Shown one piece after another: positions 47,707 through 60,424 of a stretch of 64,000 nucleotides of DNA. The position numbers were made by a program, and so were the translations under genes. Origin of the DNA: Lentinus brumalis (lineage: Eukaryota > Basidiomycota > Agaricomycetes > Polyporales > Polyporaceae); NCBI GenBank assembly GCA_001792895.1, contig MARA01000001.1, positions 2,294,001 through 2,358,000 on the forward strand, given 5' to 3'. Under the pieces are notes generated by a model, which saw nothing but the letters and a program-made list of their open reading frames with translations, made no database searches and had not been told where the DNA came from. Within the stretch, counting starts at the first letter, position 1, and each line of letters begins with the position of its first letter.

Positions 47707-50700
47707 AATTGAGGAGGGACAAGCCCATCAGAGAACTGTCGAAAGAACATCCCACGAGGAAGATGTCGCGCTACGCCCAGCGCTCCGCCATGCATGTGTG
47801 CAGAAGCAAGGGGCGGAATTTATTGAGATGTCCGGCGAACGCGGCAGGCAAGAAGCTTCCCAAAACGGTACGGACCTTCAGATTTATGCCACGTATCCAG
47901 TCATGTTCCCAGGCATAGTACAAGCTCTATTCTTCGTTGCATGAAGGTTACAACAGACCACGAACAGCTAGCCTACCCGTACTCCCCCGCTCTCCCCACT
48001 CGAGGGAACCATCGACCCATCCGCCTAGCGCGACGACTATCCTTCCGCTCAGCACGACGACTCCCTTCAGACCCCGCGGCCTGATGCCTGCCGCCTCTCC
48101 CGGACCATGGTCGTAGCTCACCAAGCGTCCGTACTCCCTCACCCTTGTCCTACTCAGCGGCGAAGGTCGGGAAGAACATGTAGTCTCCAGCTCGAGCAAC
48201 GAGCTCACCTATCGCGGTAAGCTTCGCGGTGTCAGTTCCGCTTCCAGACCCGGGGCCTGGACTTACTTTGTGGTCGGCGTTGAACAGCGCACGTCAAGAC
48301 ACCTGCAGTGATGTATTCTCGACATCCTTCGGGCACAAACGATGCGTCCAAGCGCGTCCAGACGATCCTCGCCCTCCTCCAAGTCAGCAGAGAAAGAGGT
48401 ACGTGGCGCTACGCGTATTTGCGATTGCATGTACGCCGACTGACCTTTCCGCTTCGCAGAACTACCCCAGAGTCAAGCTCGAGGCCGCGAGCGTCGATGG
48501 ATCCGGTTCCAGACGGAGGGGCAAGACGCAGCGGTCGTTGTGGGCTGACCAGGGTACGTACCTTCATATTGTTCTGTTCACTTTCGCTACATGTTAGCTC
48601 ACAATACTTGCTTCAGCGTGCTTACCCGGCACGTCTCTCTCGCTCGACGTCTTCACTGGCGTGGTCGCGGGCCGTGGAGGAAGAGCGCCTGGCTTCTGGC
48701 AGGTGCTGCTTGTTCCACGAGAGCAGGATACCGTAGTCGATCTGCATCCTTCCTACCTTCCGCCGCTATAGCATAGCAGCAACCGGCCTAGACGGCCTCA
48801 GGACCTGTCCAAGTCCGCGTTCAAGGTGTGTACATGTACCCGACGTCGGATGTCGCTCGTTACTTACACGATGCGGCGCAGCTACGACGTCTCCGCAGTG
48901 CTTACCGCGTCCACGCCGTGATTCCCAAGCGGCATCCAAGCGTTTGCCGCCGCGGCAGTTCCCAGCAGGCATACGTCGATAGAGAACTTGCAGAAGAGCA
49001 GGGAGTCCGTGCGTAGAGCACTGAGCAGTCCAAGCACGAAGGACACGACGAGCGAAGGTAAGCTCGACACGCGGCGACTTGCCTCTTTCGGAGGCATGAC
49101 GTCACGCGTCGCGGGATCTTGACAGCAAAGCGCGCACTGACCTTTCTCTTCAGACTTCCAGGACGCGCCTTCCCCAGCAAGACAGCAATCCCCAGAGACG
49201 AAGAGACTAGCAGGAGCGAGCGACCGCAGCGACCATCCTGGCCGCCCGCAATGTCCCTCGGAGTTCACTGGTACGTACCTCTGCTCCCCGTCGTCGCGCG
49301 ACGCGGACTCACCTGAACAACATCTTGCAGCGTGACGCGTCTCGAGTCCGACGGCAGCAGCGTGTAGGCTGCTGGACCACCTGGGCTGGGGCTGAACAGG
49401 AGAGAGGTACGTACCGGCTTGCTTGTTCTATCTCGTAACTTCCAACTGACCTGAGTATTTGGCATTGCAGGCTGCAGCTAGTCGTGGCCGTGGCAGCGAG
49501 GCGGCTATATTGCTCGCATGTGCCTTCAACAGCGGCGAAGGACGAAGGATGAGGGAACGCAGAGGCCTGGCGGCGGCGGGATGGTGGTGGTTGCGGAGAG
49601 AAGACGCGACGCGGTTCTGGTCGACGGCGAATCGCGCCGATCTTGGCAAGCGCCCGGAGCGCGATGAGAACGCGGCGTGAGCCGCACCTCTGTAGTGCTC
49701 GCTCGTGGCGCACGAGTTCGTAAGTGGATCATTTGGACTGAATTCTTGGTTGCAGTCGCTAATGCGGAGTTACAGGACGATGCTATCAGCGTGAGCCGGC
49801 TGGAGCAGCTGGGCAGGGCCTCAGTCCTGCCGTCTTGCATAGAGACCGCAGATCTGCAGGTGAGTACCACCAGCCCTTGGAGGTGCCGCCGGGCGTTGTG
49901 AACTGACCGGGCTTCTTATGCAGCTGTCCGGCTAGTATGGAAGGCCCTCGGGCATCCGGCAGCGGGTGAGCATGGTGGCAGGCCGGACGGTCTTGAAGCT
50001 TGAAGGCACAGCCGCGTGCGGCCTGAAGAGTAAGTCATTCTCCTTGATCTACACAGTCTGACGTTGTACTCGCTCCCATTCGTTTTTGCAGCCGCTCCAG
50101 GCTCGCTGGTCGAGCAGCCCGGCCGCCATCTCGTTCTCTCCTCAAGGCAAGACGTTTCCGGCAGCGGGTTGACGGCTACGCACCACTGGTGCTCCTTATG
50201 TCGCCGCTGTCAGAGACGGCATCAGTACGTTCGTTCTGCGCTGGCAGACGAAGGCTTCGGTGAGTATTACAAGCTGTCTTGTCTGTGCTTGGACTAACTA
50301 ACCATCGTCTCCTGGCAGATATTGTGCTCAATTCGAAGCCCCGTAGCGCGTCGTTATCTAGGCTAGGAACCAGGTGAGCGAGTCCGTTGCTCTCGCCGTG
50401 CTGATCTCCGATTCCTCTGCAGTGCAGTCGGCCGGCGTCGACTCGCGCAAGACTGTGGGTCTGCCAGGGGTGAGCAGTCCGGCGGACGTTGCTTTCACGG
50501 ACATTCCGGCAGCGGCATCGCGTCGCGGCGACGCTGCTGGCCTCGGAAGCACTGCCGGCGCATTCCGAGATGGCTTCTCCGAGGATCACGGTGAGTACTC
50601 AGAAGCTACTATCCGCGGCTAGCTCGCTGGCTGACTGCTTCTCGCAGGATAGTCCTGTGCGCATCTGGGCGACCAATCCGCCCGGCGGGTTTGACGCGAG

Positions 50701-51150
50701 TCTGCGGAGGCTGCAGCACGAGCGGCGAGAGCTCGTGCGGCCGTTCTGGCATCGCCCGGGGAGCCTTGGACTGACAGGCCGCGGCGAGAGTGCTGTCGGC
50801 CGGCGTTGACTCGGGCATGACGAGTACGTGGCCGACGCTCTCAGGAACTCCCGCAGCGTACGCACCGGCGGTGTCGCGTCCCGGCAGCGCTGCTGGGCTC
50901 GACAGGGCTGCGGGCGCAATGTGGGGTTCTCGGTGAGTACACGACGCTGTCCGGCTGCTTCCTGGCTTACCGCATCTCGCAGGAATCATCTGGCAGGGCT
51001 CGTACGCGTCTGCGCGGCCTAGTTCTGCTGCGGACGCGGACAGAGCGCGGATTGCCGGGAGGTGGTGAGGCGGAGGCGGCAGGACGGGGATCTTGGACGG
51101 AGAGAATGAGCGGCGGCGGCGGGCGGCGGCATTACGTAGTCTGTAGCGTA
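47707..51150 (+). other. Locus W (U4)
   Basis: Same intron series. In the exon at about 50090-50260 this copy keeps one frame into the following exon (RSALADEGF, then DIVLNSK after splicing), where U1/U2 carry an extra base. Confidence 0.38.
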
Positions 51151-51752
51151 CCTGTCGGTAGCCGTAGACGCAATGGAGAGATTTCTCAGACGTCGAGAGT
51201 GCAGCGGATCTGAGAACGCAGCAGCGGCCGATGCGCGAGGAAGGGCAGACCCGAGAACCGAGCAGCGAGATGCGCACCAAGACGAGAGGAAGCCGCAGGA
51301 CGCCCGGGGAAAACAGACAGACATACGGGCGACATACGCGGCCAGAAAAAAGCAATTTCTGGGACCTGTGTACACGACCCCCTGCGGCATCCGAGCCCAG
51401 CCCCGCCCTGCCGGCGCGCACCCCCCGTCCAGTATACTGCCCCCCGTGTGTCCTAACGAACCGTTTGTTTCTCTGGCAGCCTCTCTCGCTCGCCCGAACG
51501 GGCATGGCCAGATCGCCGCCAGATCGCGCGCGGTCTTCTTCGTTCTTGCGTCGTTCGCGAACGTCGAAGTGCACTCAGCTGCATCGCCACACGGTATCGG
51601 GCATCGGGTATCGCATACGCAGCGTCGGTACCTCGTCCATACAGCAGACTACAGACGACAGCAGACAGACGACAGCAGACCGAGAAAACAGAACCGGGAC
51701 CTCTATCTCCAAACACACGATACATAGCAAATCGGACCCGAGCAGCTCTCCG

Positions 51753-53739
51753 TCAGTCTTTCAAAAGCAGGTCGTCCAACCCGTTTCCGGACGAAGCAGG
51801 GGGTGCGGCACTGGAGGCCGCAGGCGTACTCGAGAACGACCCAAAGCCAGCACCTGCGGGAGGCCTGGTCCCTCCCCAAATGTTCGCCTGCGCCTTTTCC
51901 TTCTCCAGATCCTTGATGCTCTTCTGCTGCGAGGCACCAGCGCCACCCACAGGCTTGCTCGCAGACCCGAGGGACATGGACCACAAGTCGTCGAAGCTCG
52001 CCGCCGGCTTCTGCTGCTGCTGCGAACCGACGCCTGGATGTCGTCGTCGCACGCGGTGGTGGGGACGTCGGCGACATGACCGCCTGATTGGGGACGAGAG
52101 GCACACCCATCGGCGGGGGACTGGCCATCATCGGACGCATCATGTTCTGCATCGGGTTCTGAACCGGCGCAGCGGGAGGCGAGATGTACGCTGGCCTAGC
52201 TGGGGCCGCCGCCGCGCTGGTAGAGAGCATGTTGAAGAGACTGTTGTTCGTCGACTGCCCTGGCGCCTGCGGTTGGTATCCAGGGGGAGAGAGCGGCGCA
52301 GCGGGCTGAGCAGCCAGCGGGGGCGCAGGGCAGTGGGTATCGCGGAAGCACCAAAGAAGGCATTGGAAGCAGGCGCAGCAGACGGCGGCGCGCTTTGGAA
52401 GTCGTCGAAGTCATCGTCACCGCCTAGCAATGTCAGTCATGAAGGTGAGGGATCATCAGCGGGACGTACCTGCTTGCAGCGACTGTGAACCAAGTACCGG
52501 AAGCGCCTTCTCCGCGGCGACGGGAACAGCAGATGCACCGAAGTCGTCATCATCCATACCCAAGAGGTCGATCTCTGGCTGTTTCGCCTTGGGCGGTTCC
52601 GGGGCAGCAGTAGGAAGAGTCGATGACCGCTGAGGATTCGAGGTACGCGCGGAACTGTGCCCGCGACGGAGTTGGAACGACGGGTCGAGACGATGTCATC
52701 GTCGCCCGCATCGTACTCCTGGAAGTTCCTCCTCGAGCTGGATCCGCTCCCGCCGCCGCCGCTGCCAGACCCGCCATAGCTGTCGTATTCTTGCGCAAGT
52801 TCAAATCGAGTTGGGACCATGAACAACGGACGTACTCACCACCGCGACCGCTGTAGTTCCCACTGTCGTAGCTCCCACCACCCCCATAGCTGCCGCTTCC
52901 GCCATTCCCGAGGCTGTCACTCCCGAAGCCTCCGTAACGACCGCCGCCGGAGCTGAAACTCATGGCATCGTTGCCAGTGCCGATGTACTTGTGCTTGTTG
53001 TTCTTCGCCTTGCGGCGCTCGGTTCGGATTTTCTCTACGTCACCCAAAAGGTCCACGAGCTCCTTCGACCTATTCCGTACTACCGTAACGTCAACAGGCC
53101 GCCAGATACCCAAAGGAGCATTGGTACGTACCGTTTATTCCCTGATCCTTGCCCTTCTCATCCACATAGTAGAAGTTCCTGAGCATCTTGATGGTGCCAA
53201 TGTGGGAGCGTGCATCGTCCACAACGCGCTCGCTGCCGTTCTTCACCAGGTACTCCAGCAGCTGCAGGCCTACTATGGGGTCAGGACTAGATGGTGAGTG
53301 AGACTGTGCGGACATCACCTTGTAGATCTGTCGCACTGACGCGCCTCCTTCTCCATGCACCGAGCGTAGTTAGCAGGCATGATCTCATTGAGTTCTGGCT
53401 GCGCTCTGTCAGACAGAGCAGCGCGACATCAACGTAACGAGTACTCACAAGTTGACGGTCCCTTGGGCAATATCCTGCATCAACGTCGAGCTCGCGCCCC
53501 TACGCGACTCAGCATCCTCCATCGACGCAAGTTGGCAGCAAGACATACCGAGGCTCGTCATTGGTGCGTCCCGCACCTTCGCTTCATCTCGCTGACATTG
53601 AAGACGACATTCTTGGCCTGCGGAGGCGTCGGTGGTGCGTTCCAGTTCATGCGAGGTGACACGCACCTGGTTGTACACGACTTGATGCCGTACATGGTGA
53701 TCTGCGAGCGCGCATCCGGAGAGACCCGATGCGGTCCAT
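51753..53739 (-). pseudogene. ENT3-like epsin, unit U5, also broken in the tail exon
   Basis: The ENTH exons resemble those of U4 but lack its restored QWRQIYK. Unlike the other copies, the last exon is also damaged: 2 nt are missing near 52036, 1 nt near 52326, and 2 nt beside the stop. The C-terminus therefore reads DDLLLKD instead of DDLLF. The terminal clathrin/adaptor-type motif is changed only in this unit. Confidence 0.87.
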
Positions 53740-53905
53740 GGCGGGCGATGACGTGGATGGGCGACGACGAGGTGGTGGGCGTGGTCAACGCTGATGACGG
53801 CGTCGGCGGTGTCTCCAGGTGTCGTCCAGCGTGGCTCAACACTCGCTCGAAGTCCGTCCCCCTTCGACGCACAAGCGCCCCGATCCCGCGCCGTGCTCAA
53901 GAGCT

Positions 53906-56900
53906 CCCATTGGCTGCCGTCCCTCGACGTCCTCCCTCGCCATCGCTGCAAGACCGTCCTCCGCCCTGCTTCACGCACTCGAACACGCACGCTCAGGTCT
54001 CTCCCAGGTGCGCTTTCGTCGCCTCTGCCCTCCTCCAGCCACGCTCTGCCGCTGTCTTCGAGTCCGTCCCTCCCGCCGCGCTCAACACACGCGCGCAGCA
54101 CGACTGCCCATGCGTGGGCTCTAGCCGGGTAGAGGACGCAGTAGATGGCATGTAGAACTGTCGTAAGCACCATATAACAATCTATGCCCTCGTGCGACGC
54201 GAGTCTTGCGTCAGACCGTACCCCTCGCTCTGTGTCGCGGCGCATACGACCTCGGTACGTCTGTTCATTCGAGACCCAATCCATCCATACCCGCCATGGC
54301 TGCGTGTTTCGTACATCTCCAAACGTACGTCCCCATCCCTCGAGACATCATACAAACACAGTGCTGACAATCTTCTTGACTAGCTGAAGCTGTTTCAGCG
54401 CGCATCGCGCACTTCGTGCTGTAGCACGCACAGAACTCCGGCTTCCACCGTCGCGCGTGTCAACGAAACCCTCGTCAACACGTCTAGCGACTCCACAGGA
54501 CCCCTGCGAACCTTCGACACGCGCCAGAACGCGCCCCGAACCCTTGTCCGTCCGCCGCGACGCGTTATCTCCCGCGCCCGCCACAAAATCGCCCGCCACG
54601 TCCGCGCATACAGTCGCATGCATGCGCACATGCCTCATTCGATAGCGGCACGCTACGCGCACCGGAGATGTCCGTGCCGTGCGAAACGGTTCAGCTACGT
54701 CTGCTACCCTCGATTTACTGCTGACCTGCGCAGAAATCCCTGGATTCCTCGCCGCGTCCCCAGAACCCGGGTCTAAACAACTACTCAAGCTCCCGCGAAC
54801 CTCCCCGTACCAGGACGCTTCGCTTTCGCGTCGATCCGGGGAGGTCGAATTCGCGTCAAAGTCGCCATTTCATGGCAAACTCGGACACGACCTCGACTGC
54901 CCACCACCGCAAGCTCACCCTGCCCTTCGACGACCCAACACGCTCTCTCTACACACAAACTACCCCCTATCTACGTCTGAAACGCCCGGCGCAAGCTCTC
55001 TGACGTCGTCAACATGCTCGTCCCCTCGGCCAACGCCGCACACTCGACCCGCCATATCTCGCCCAACCCGGCCGCTATCGCCTGCAAGCCAGCTGCGTCA
55101 GCTACCGCTGAACAGTTCCAATCGAACCAGCCCCCAGTTGCCGCGGTCCGGGCAGGTCGAGAAATCGCACTTTCGTGCGATTTCATTGCATTCTTCCCGC
55201 CCGCCCGATCTCGCGCCTCTCCCGCACGTCCATCGCCTCCGGACGGCCGGCGACACTTCAAGCGTGTTACGGTGACTCTCAAGCACCCGTACGCCCACGC
55301 TACGCGCCGCCCGACGAGTTCTGAAGACCCGTCGTCACCGCGGCCAGCAGCCAAGCTGCGCACGCGATCCGCCATATCTCCCCCAGACCCCGACCAATCG
55401 CCGTCAACCAGGGCGTCAGAGCGCACTGAACAGTCCGCATCGAACGCGCCCCTCTCGCGTCGCTCCGGGCGGGTCCAGAAATCGCCCGAAAGTGCGATTT
55501 CATTGCACTTTCGCCGCCCGGGCACTCTCGTCGACTCTCCCGCCAACGCCCCGCGTCCGGACGGCCGGCGAACGCTTCAGCCGCGTCACACAAGTCTCGA
55601 GACTGTGTACGCCCACATTACGCACCGCCAGGACGAGTTCTGAAATCTCGTCGTCGGCGCAGCCAGCGGCCGAGCCCGCCCACGCGAACCGCCATAAGTC
55701 CCCCAATATCCGCCCGGTCTCCGTCAAACCGGGGACGTCAGACTGCACTGACACACCGCATCCAGCCAGTCCCCTCTCGCGTCGACCGGGCGGGTTTGCA
55801 AATCGGTCGAAAGTGCGATTTCATTGCACTTCCGCCGCCCGGCCGATCTCGTCGACTCTCCAGCGTGCGCTCCATGTCCGGACGGCCGCCAACACCTCAA
55901 GCGTGTCTTCAAGGTCCTCAAGACCGTGTACGCTCACACTGCGCACCGCCCGGACGAGTTCTCAAATCTCGTCGTGCTCACGGCCAGCTGCTCAAGGCTG
56001 CCCGGCGCGTCACCAATCCGGCCGTATCTCCCCCGTCCCCCGCCGGATTCTGACGCGGCTCGTTCCCCAGGTTACCCGAGCACGTCCGCATCGAATGCGA
56101 CGTCGTCGCGCGCGGATCTGAGCACGTCGCGGAATCCGTGCCCATCGCGACTTCATGGCACCCCGGACTCGACGACGCTCTCCCGGCCGGTGCTCGTCCC
56201 GGGCCGCCACACCACTTCAGCAGACGTATGTATGCCGCAGACGTCCCGGACGACCGGTCTGCGGCTCCTCAAGTCAAGATCTCAAAACCGAACTCGTCGG
56301 CCGGCCGAGCAGCTCACCAAAACATCAACTCGCGGCCCAGGCATATCAAGCCCGCCGAACATCCCGAACGCACAAGTGGCATGCCCGGAGAGTACGTCCG
56401 GTGTGTCTGCGGCCGAAGACACGGGGAAATCGGACGGCGCAAGCTCGCACGAGTGGGAGCCGCGGGCAGGACGACGTCCGGCCATATCTCAACAACGCCG
56501 CCTTCCCCAGCCATGCCGTGTGACGAACCATGCGGCCATGCCCGCAGCGAGCTGGAACGCGAGCCTCCGCACACCGGAGGCGTTCTCACTGCGCCGGGCG
56601 AGCATCTCGCCGTCCGGGTACGTCAGATCCGCCAGATCGACTGTACCCCACGCTGACATCCATCCCACAGCCCTCTCTCGACCAGCAGCCTCAAAACCCG
56701 AATCAGACGGCCTTGCCGGCCGTGCACGACGCATCGGAACCAAACGCATTCGACTCTCGGACTCGCCGACCTCGGGCGAGACGACGCCAACGCCCGGCCT
56801 GCCGGCGAATAGCACGCCACGCGGGACCTGCAGCGCGAGAAGAACCGCACCCACGCCAATGCGAAGGTCGGTGTACGAGGCCGAGGACGACGCGGGACAC

Positions 56901-57000
56901 GGAGACCCGGAGCACACCGCAGAGACACGGGGTGCACCGGGCCTCCGAGATGCTGCGTCGGCCGTCCTGCGTGCGCCGAAGACAACAAGGAGTCTCGAGG
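53906..57000 (+). other. Locus X (U5)
   Basis: Counterpart of U1 locus X, close to U4 up to about 56960. There the similarity stops, at the entry into the diverged locus Y cassette. Confidence 0.28.
54820..56210. repeat. ~320-bp repeats in locus X (U5)
   Basis: Same series. The first palindromic block begins at 55161. Confidence 0.62.
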
Positions 57001-58780
57001 GCGCGACAGATGCAGTGCCGCTGCAACAGAGCTTACCGGATTGGTTAGTAGGTACGTAGTAGGTACGAATATATCTTGTCCACCGTAATTGTTGTCCGTG
57101 CTGGGAGTGTGCGTGTGGGCGCGCTGCGTTGAGGCTGGTTGGCGGCGGATCTGTCGAAGGGCGGCGATCGCCGGAAAGTGTCGCAGGCTTCGAGAGACCG
57201 GGGTGTCGACGTTGTGCAGAGAATGTATGGCGCAGCAGCCTCGTGCTGTCTGTCAGACACGAGGCCGCCGGCCTCCCCGTACTTGTGACTGTGAAGTAGT
57301 ACTCGAAGTCAGTAAGCAGCTTCACCTGACGGGAGAATGAGACCAGTACTTACCCGCGAGATCGCGTGCATGAGTTGAAGCACCTATACTTCGCTGAGGT
57401 CAGACTTCGAACGGCAAGCTCGACGCGGTACTACATCTTACCAATCTCAGGGAGTACACGTCGGCAAACGCTTGAGCCACGTATGAGGACCTGCGGGCTT
57501 GTCGGGATGCCAGTGATTAGGACTGCCACAACGAGAAGGTTGCAAGAACTCGTACCTGGTTGTTCCGGAAGCGTCAGACTTGCTCTCTGAAAGCTTCGAG
57601 AGTGCGTCACTATGTAGCCAGACTTCAGAGTACGAAGAAGTTAGAACTCGTACCTCCATGTCCGCGGGCACTTCCGAAGTCGAAGTCTTCAAGAGATCGA
57701 CTGTCGAGCACTCTTGGATACGAGAAGAGAGTTGGCCGGTCGTGGAGGTCTGCAAGATGACCTGGTAAGGAAGCGACACATAGTTACAAAGTGTACGTAC
57801 CTTACGACGAATAGAAATCATGTTCAACTCCAGATCCGACCTAGAATTCGGGACTCGGAGTCAGCAAAAGTCAAGCTCGAGAGTACTTCGATGAAGTGAC
57901 TTACGCGTGAGATACGGCCGGGAGACTGGATGTGAATGCTGGTCAGGGATCAAGTCGTCGACGAGCTGTTCAGATGTAGAGTACCTACCCACAGTTCCTA
58001 GAACGAGCATGTTTCAGCGCAGCCATAGAACTCGAAGAGGACCCTCACAGTGTGCGCATGTTCGAAGTACCTTGCGGCTTGATAGCTGATACTTACGCGA
58101 CGATATACGGACACCTGACGGAGAGACATTCGAGTCAAGATGTGTCCTCCAATCCGGGCTTAAAGTGAATACGTACCTGCGAAGTCATGGCTGCGCCAGC
58201 CGAGCTCATGCAGTCGATTCCGTATACTGGTACCTGCGTACAGGCACAACCGGTTGAACGAGTACCTGCCTGCAACGCAACTTGAGTTAGCGGGGGCATA
58301 CGACAGGGGCGAGGTACTCACCGCTAATGGTAGGAGTAGCAAGGGTGCGGTGTCCCTGAAATGACCGCCGAGCTGAACCTAACAGACAGACCGGGAGTCA
58401 GTCAGTGTGGGCATAGTGCGAGTGCGTTAGGACGTACCTGCTGTTGCAAGTAACATGGACGCGGTCCTGCGAAGCCACTGAAAGTGAGAATCCGGAGCTT
58501 CAGCGCGCTGGGAAGAGTCGTAAAATCTCAAACTCATAGGGGAAACTAAACTGAGTGTGTAGTGAGAGTAACAGAGGGGTATGGGCGGACGTATGCAAGA
58601 GGAGAAGTGACACTTATAGCAGAGATGGGTGAAGACTGAAGACTCGAGAGACTATGGTACGAAACTTGAAGATAGAACGATCATGCCAGTATAGTAGCTC
58701 GAGTAAGTAGCAGTCAAAGAGAAAAATGGGTATGTATGTCCAGCACTACTGACGAGTGACGGGGAGGGACGAAGGAGGGG
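56960..58780 (-). other. Locus Y (U5), highly diverged cassette
   Basis: This occupies the position of locus Y but shares only scattered blocks with U1, for example the exon around 58440-58480 (GACGCGGTCCTGCGAAG, against GACGGGGTCCTGTGAAG in U1). GTACGT/GTACCT splice-like signals recur at similar places. The flanks on both sides return to high similarity within a few tens of bases. No recognised protein family. Confidence 0.35.
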
Positions 58781-60424
58781 GAGGGGGAGTGAAAGTCGGG
58801 CGGGGCGGACGCGCGACTCGGGAGCCCTCGACCTCGGGTTTGCGGGGTTCTTATACTCGAGGAGATCCGTGTTTCGCGTTCCGACAGCTCTAGCGAGTCA
58901 CGTTCTGAACCTTACTGCGTTCAACAAAGTAAGGTTCAGAGCGTGACCGGGTGAACACCATCCGGTATGGGGTGAGGGTCCTTGGGAAATGGGCGGGCAG
59001 AAGTCTGTTGAGCAATTGAGGAAGGAGTCCAGGGAGGCTAGCGGGTACTAGCCGAGGCAGAGAATGTCCGTATAGACGCCAGGGGTTTGATGGAGCTATT
59101 CTGGGCTCAGGCAGCGTTGTATCGTCGGCGGACGGAACGAGGAGGAGGAGGTCTTGCTATTAGCGAGCAAATAGCACAATTCCCCGCTTTTCGGGAGATT
59201 ATCAAGCGTTCCGTACCTCATGTATGTATGAGACATACCTAGATTGAGCGCCAAAGAGAGGAGTAGACCAGGACACCCGGGGGTACAGCAGCAGTGGTAT
59301 AACTTTCCCAACACTGCACCCGAAGGTGCAAGCATGTGAAGCAGATACTGCAATATGGATAGTCAGTATAGCACCACTTAACATGCAACACATATGCTAC
59401 TACACCTGCTTAGCTATACTATAGACCTCTGGGTGGGTTTCCGTACTTGGTATGAGCATAGATCGATGATAGTTTATGGAGGAGCGTCGAATGGAGTTGG
59501 AGAGCGCTTACATTGCCATTTTGGGTCACAGCTCATTTCGGGAAATCCGCTGCGCGCCGCCGGCGTTCTCTCTGCTCACTCGCTCATCTGCACCGGCTTC
59601 TGGTATTGCACGACACTATCCAAAGGATCAAATGCCTGCTCTATGAATCTATCTGAGCTCAGTTCCCTCGATCCTCAGCACTGGCTCGTTGAATGCCAAT
59701 CTAGTGAGTAAGTACTAAGCACCATACTGAAATCAAGAGCAGTTTGCTCGTTGTATAATGCTGCTACGCAGTGGCATCAATATATATACTGGTTCTAAAC
59801 CTATGCAGAGGCAAGACGGCGGGTCAGTATTGATCACCCTCCATCCTCGAAAGCGGCCAGTGAAGCTGCATGAGTCACGTCAAGGCCCTGTTTCTGGCAG
59901 CGGGTCTAGATTCACCGAGATGCGTATCTTGGAATGCTGTAATAGGGAAGAGAAGTTTTCTGATGAGCGGCCGCTATGACGTGTTTGCCTGAATATTCTC
60001 TCTGTACCTCAGTGTTCTGCTGAATTCCTCCTGGCCTCAGTCTCAGGACAGCTGCTCCTCAGTGTACAGTCTGCAGGCATGCAACTGTCAGACGTTTGAG
60101 CACACTGTATGCTGGCATCGGCGAGCCTGTACTCAGCGACAGAAACTGTAGGTACCGCGGCATATGAGTGGCGTGGGTTCCCCGATCACGACCACACGGC
60201 TTGGACCCTTAGGCTGCAATTATCCTCGACTTCTCTCGGCTACGCACCATTCCTCCGTCTATTCTGATAGACATTCCCATGGCTACAGCATATCCCAGAA
60301 TATCATCTCGACAGACCAGACCACCACTGCGCAATGACAGCGCGCTGAAGACTCACAATATGAGGGACTGATGATGGTCGTCCAATGTAAGTTGCGTTTG
60401 GATACCTCGGATAGAGCCTCTCAC

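Larger units (their letters stand above)
38845..51623. repeat. Tandem unit U4 (12,779 bp)
   Basis: Fourth complete unit. Its ENT3 portion is close to that of U5, while its locus Y/Z segment is the same type as in U1/U2. It contains the optional segment of locus W (48729-49043, slightly shorter than in U1/U2). Confidence 0.93.
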
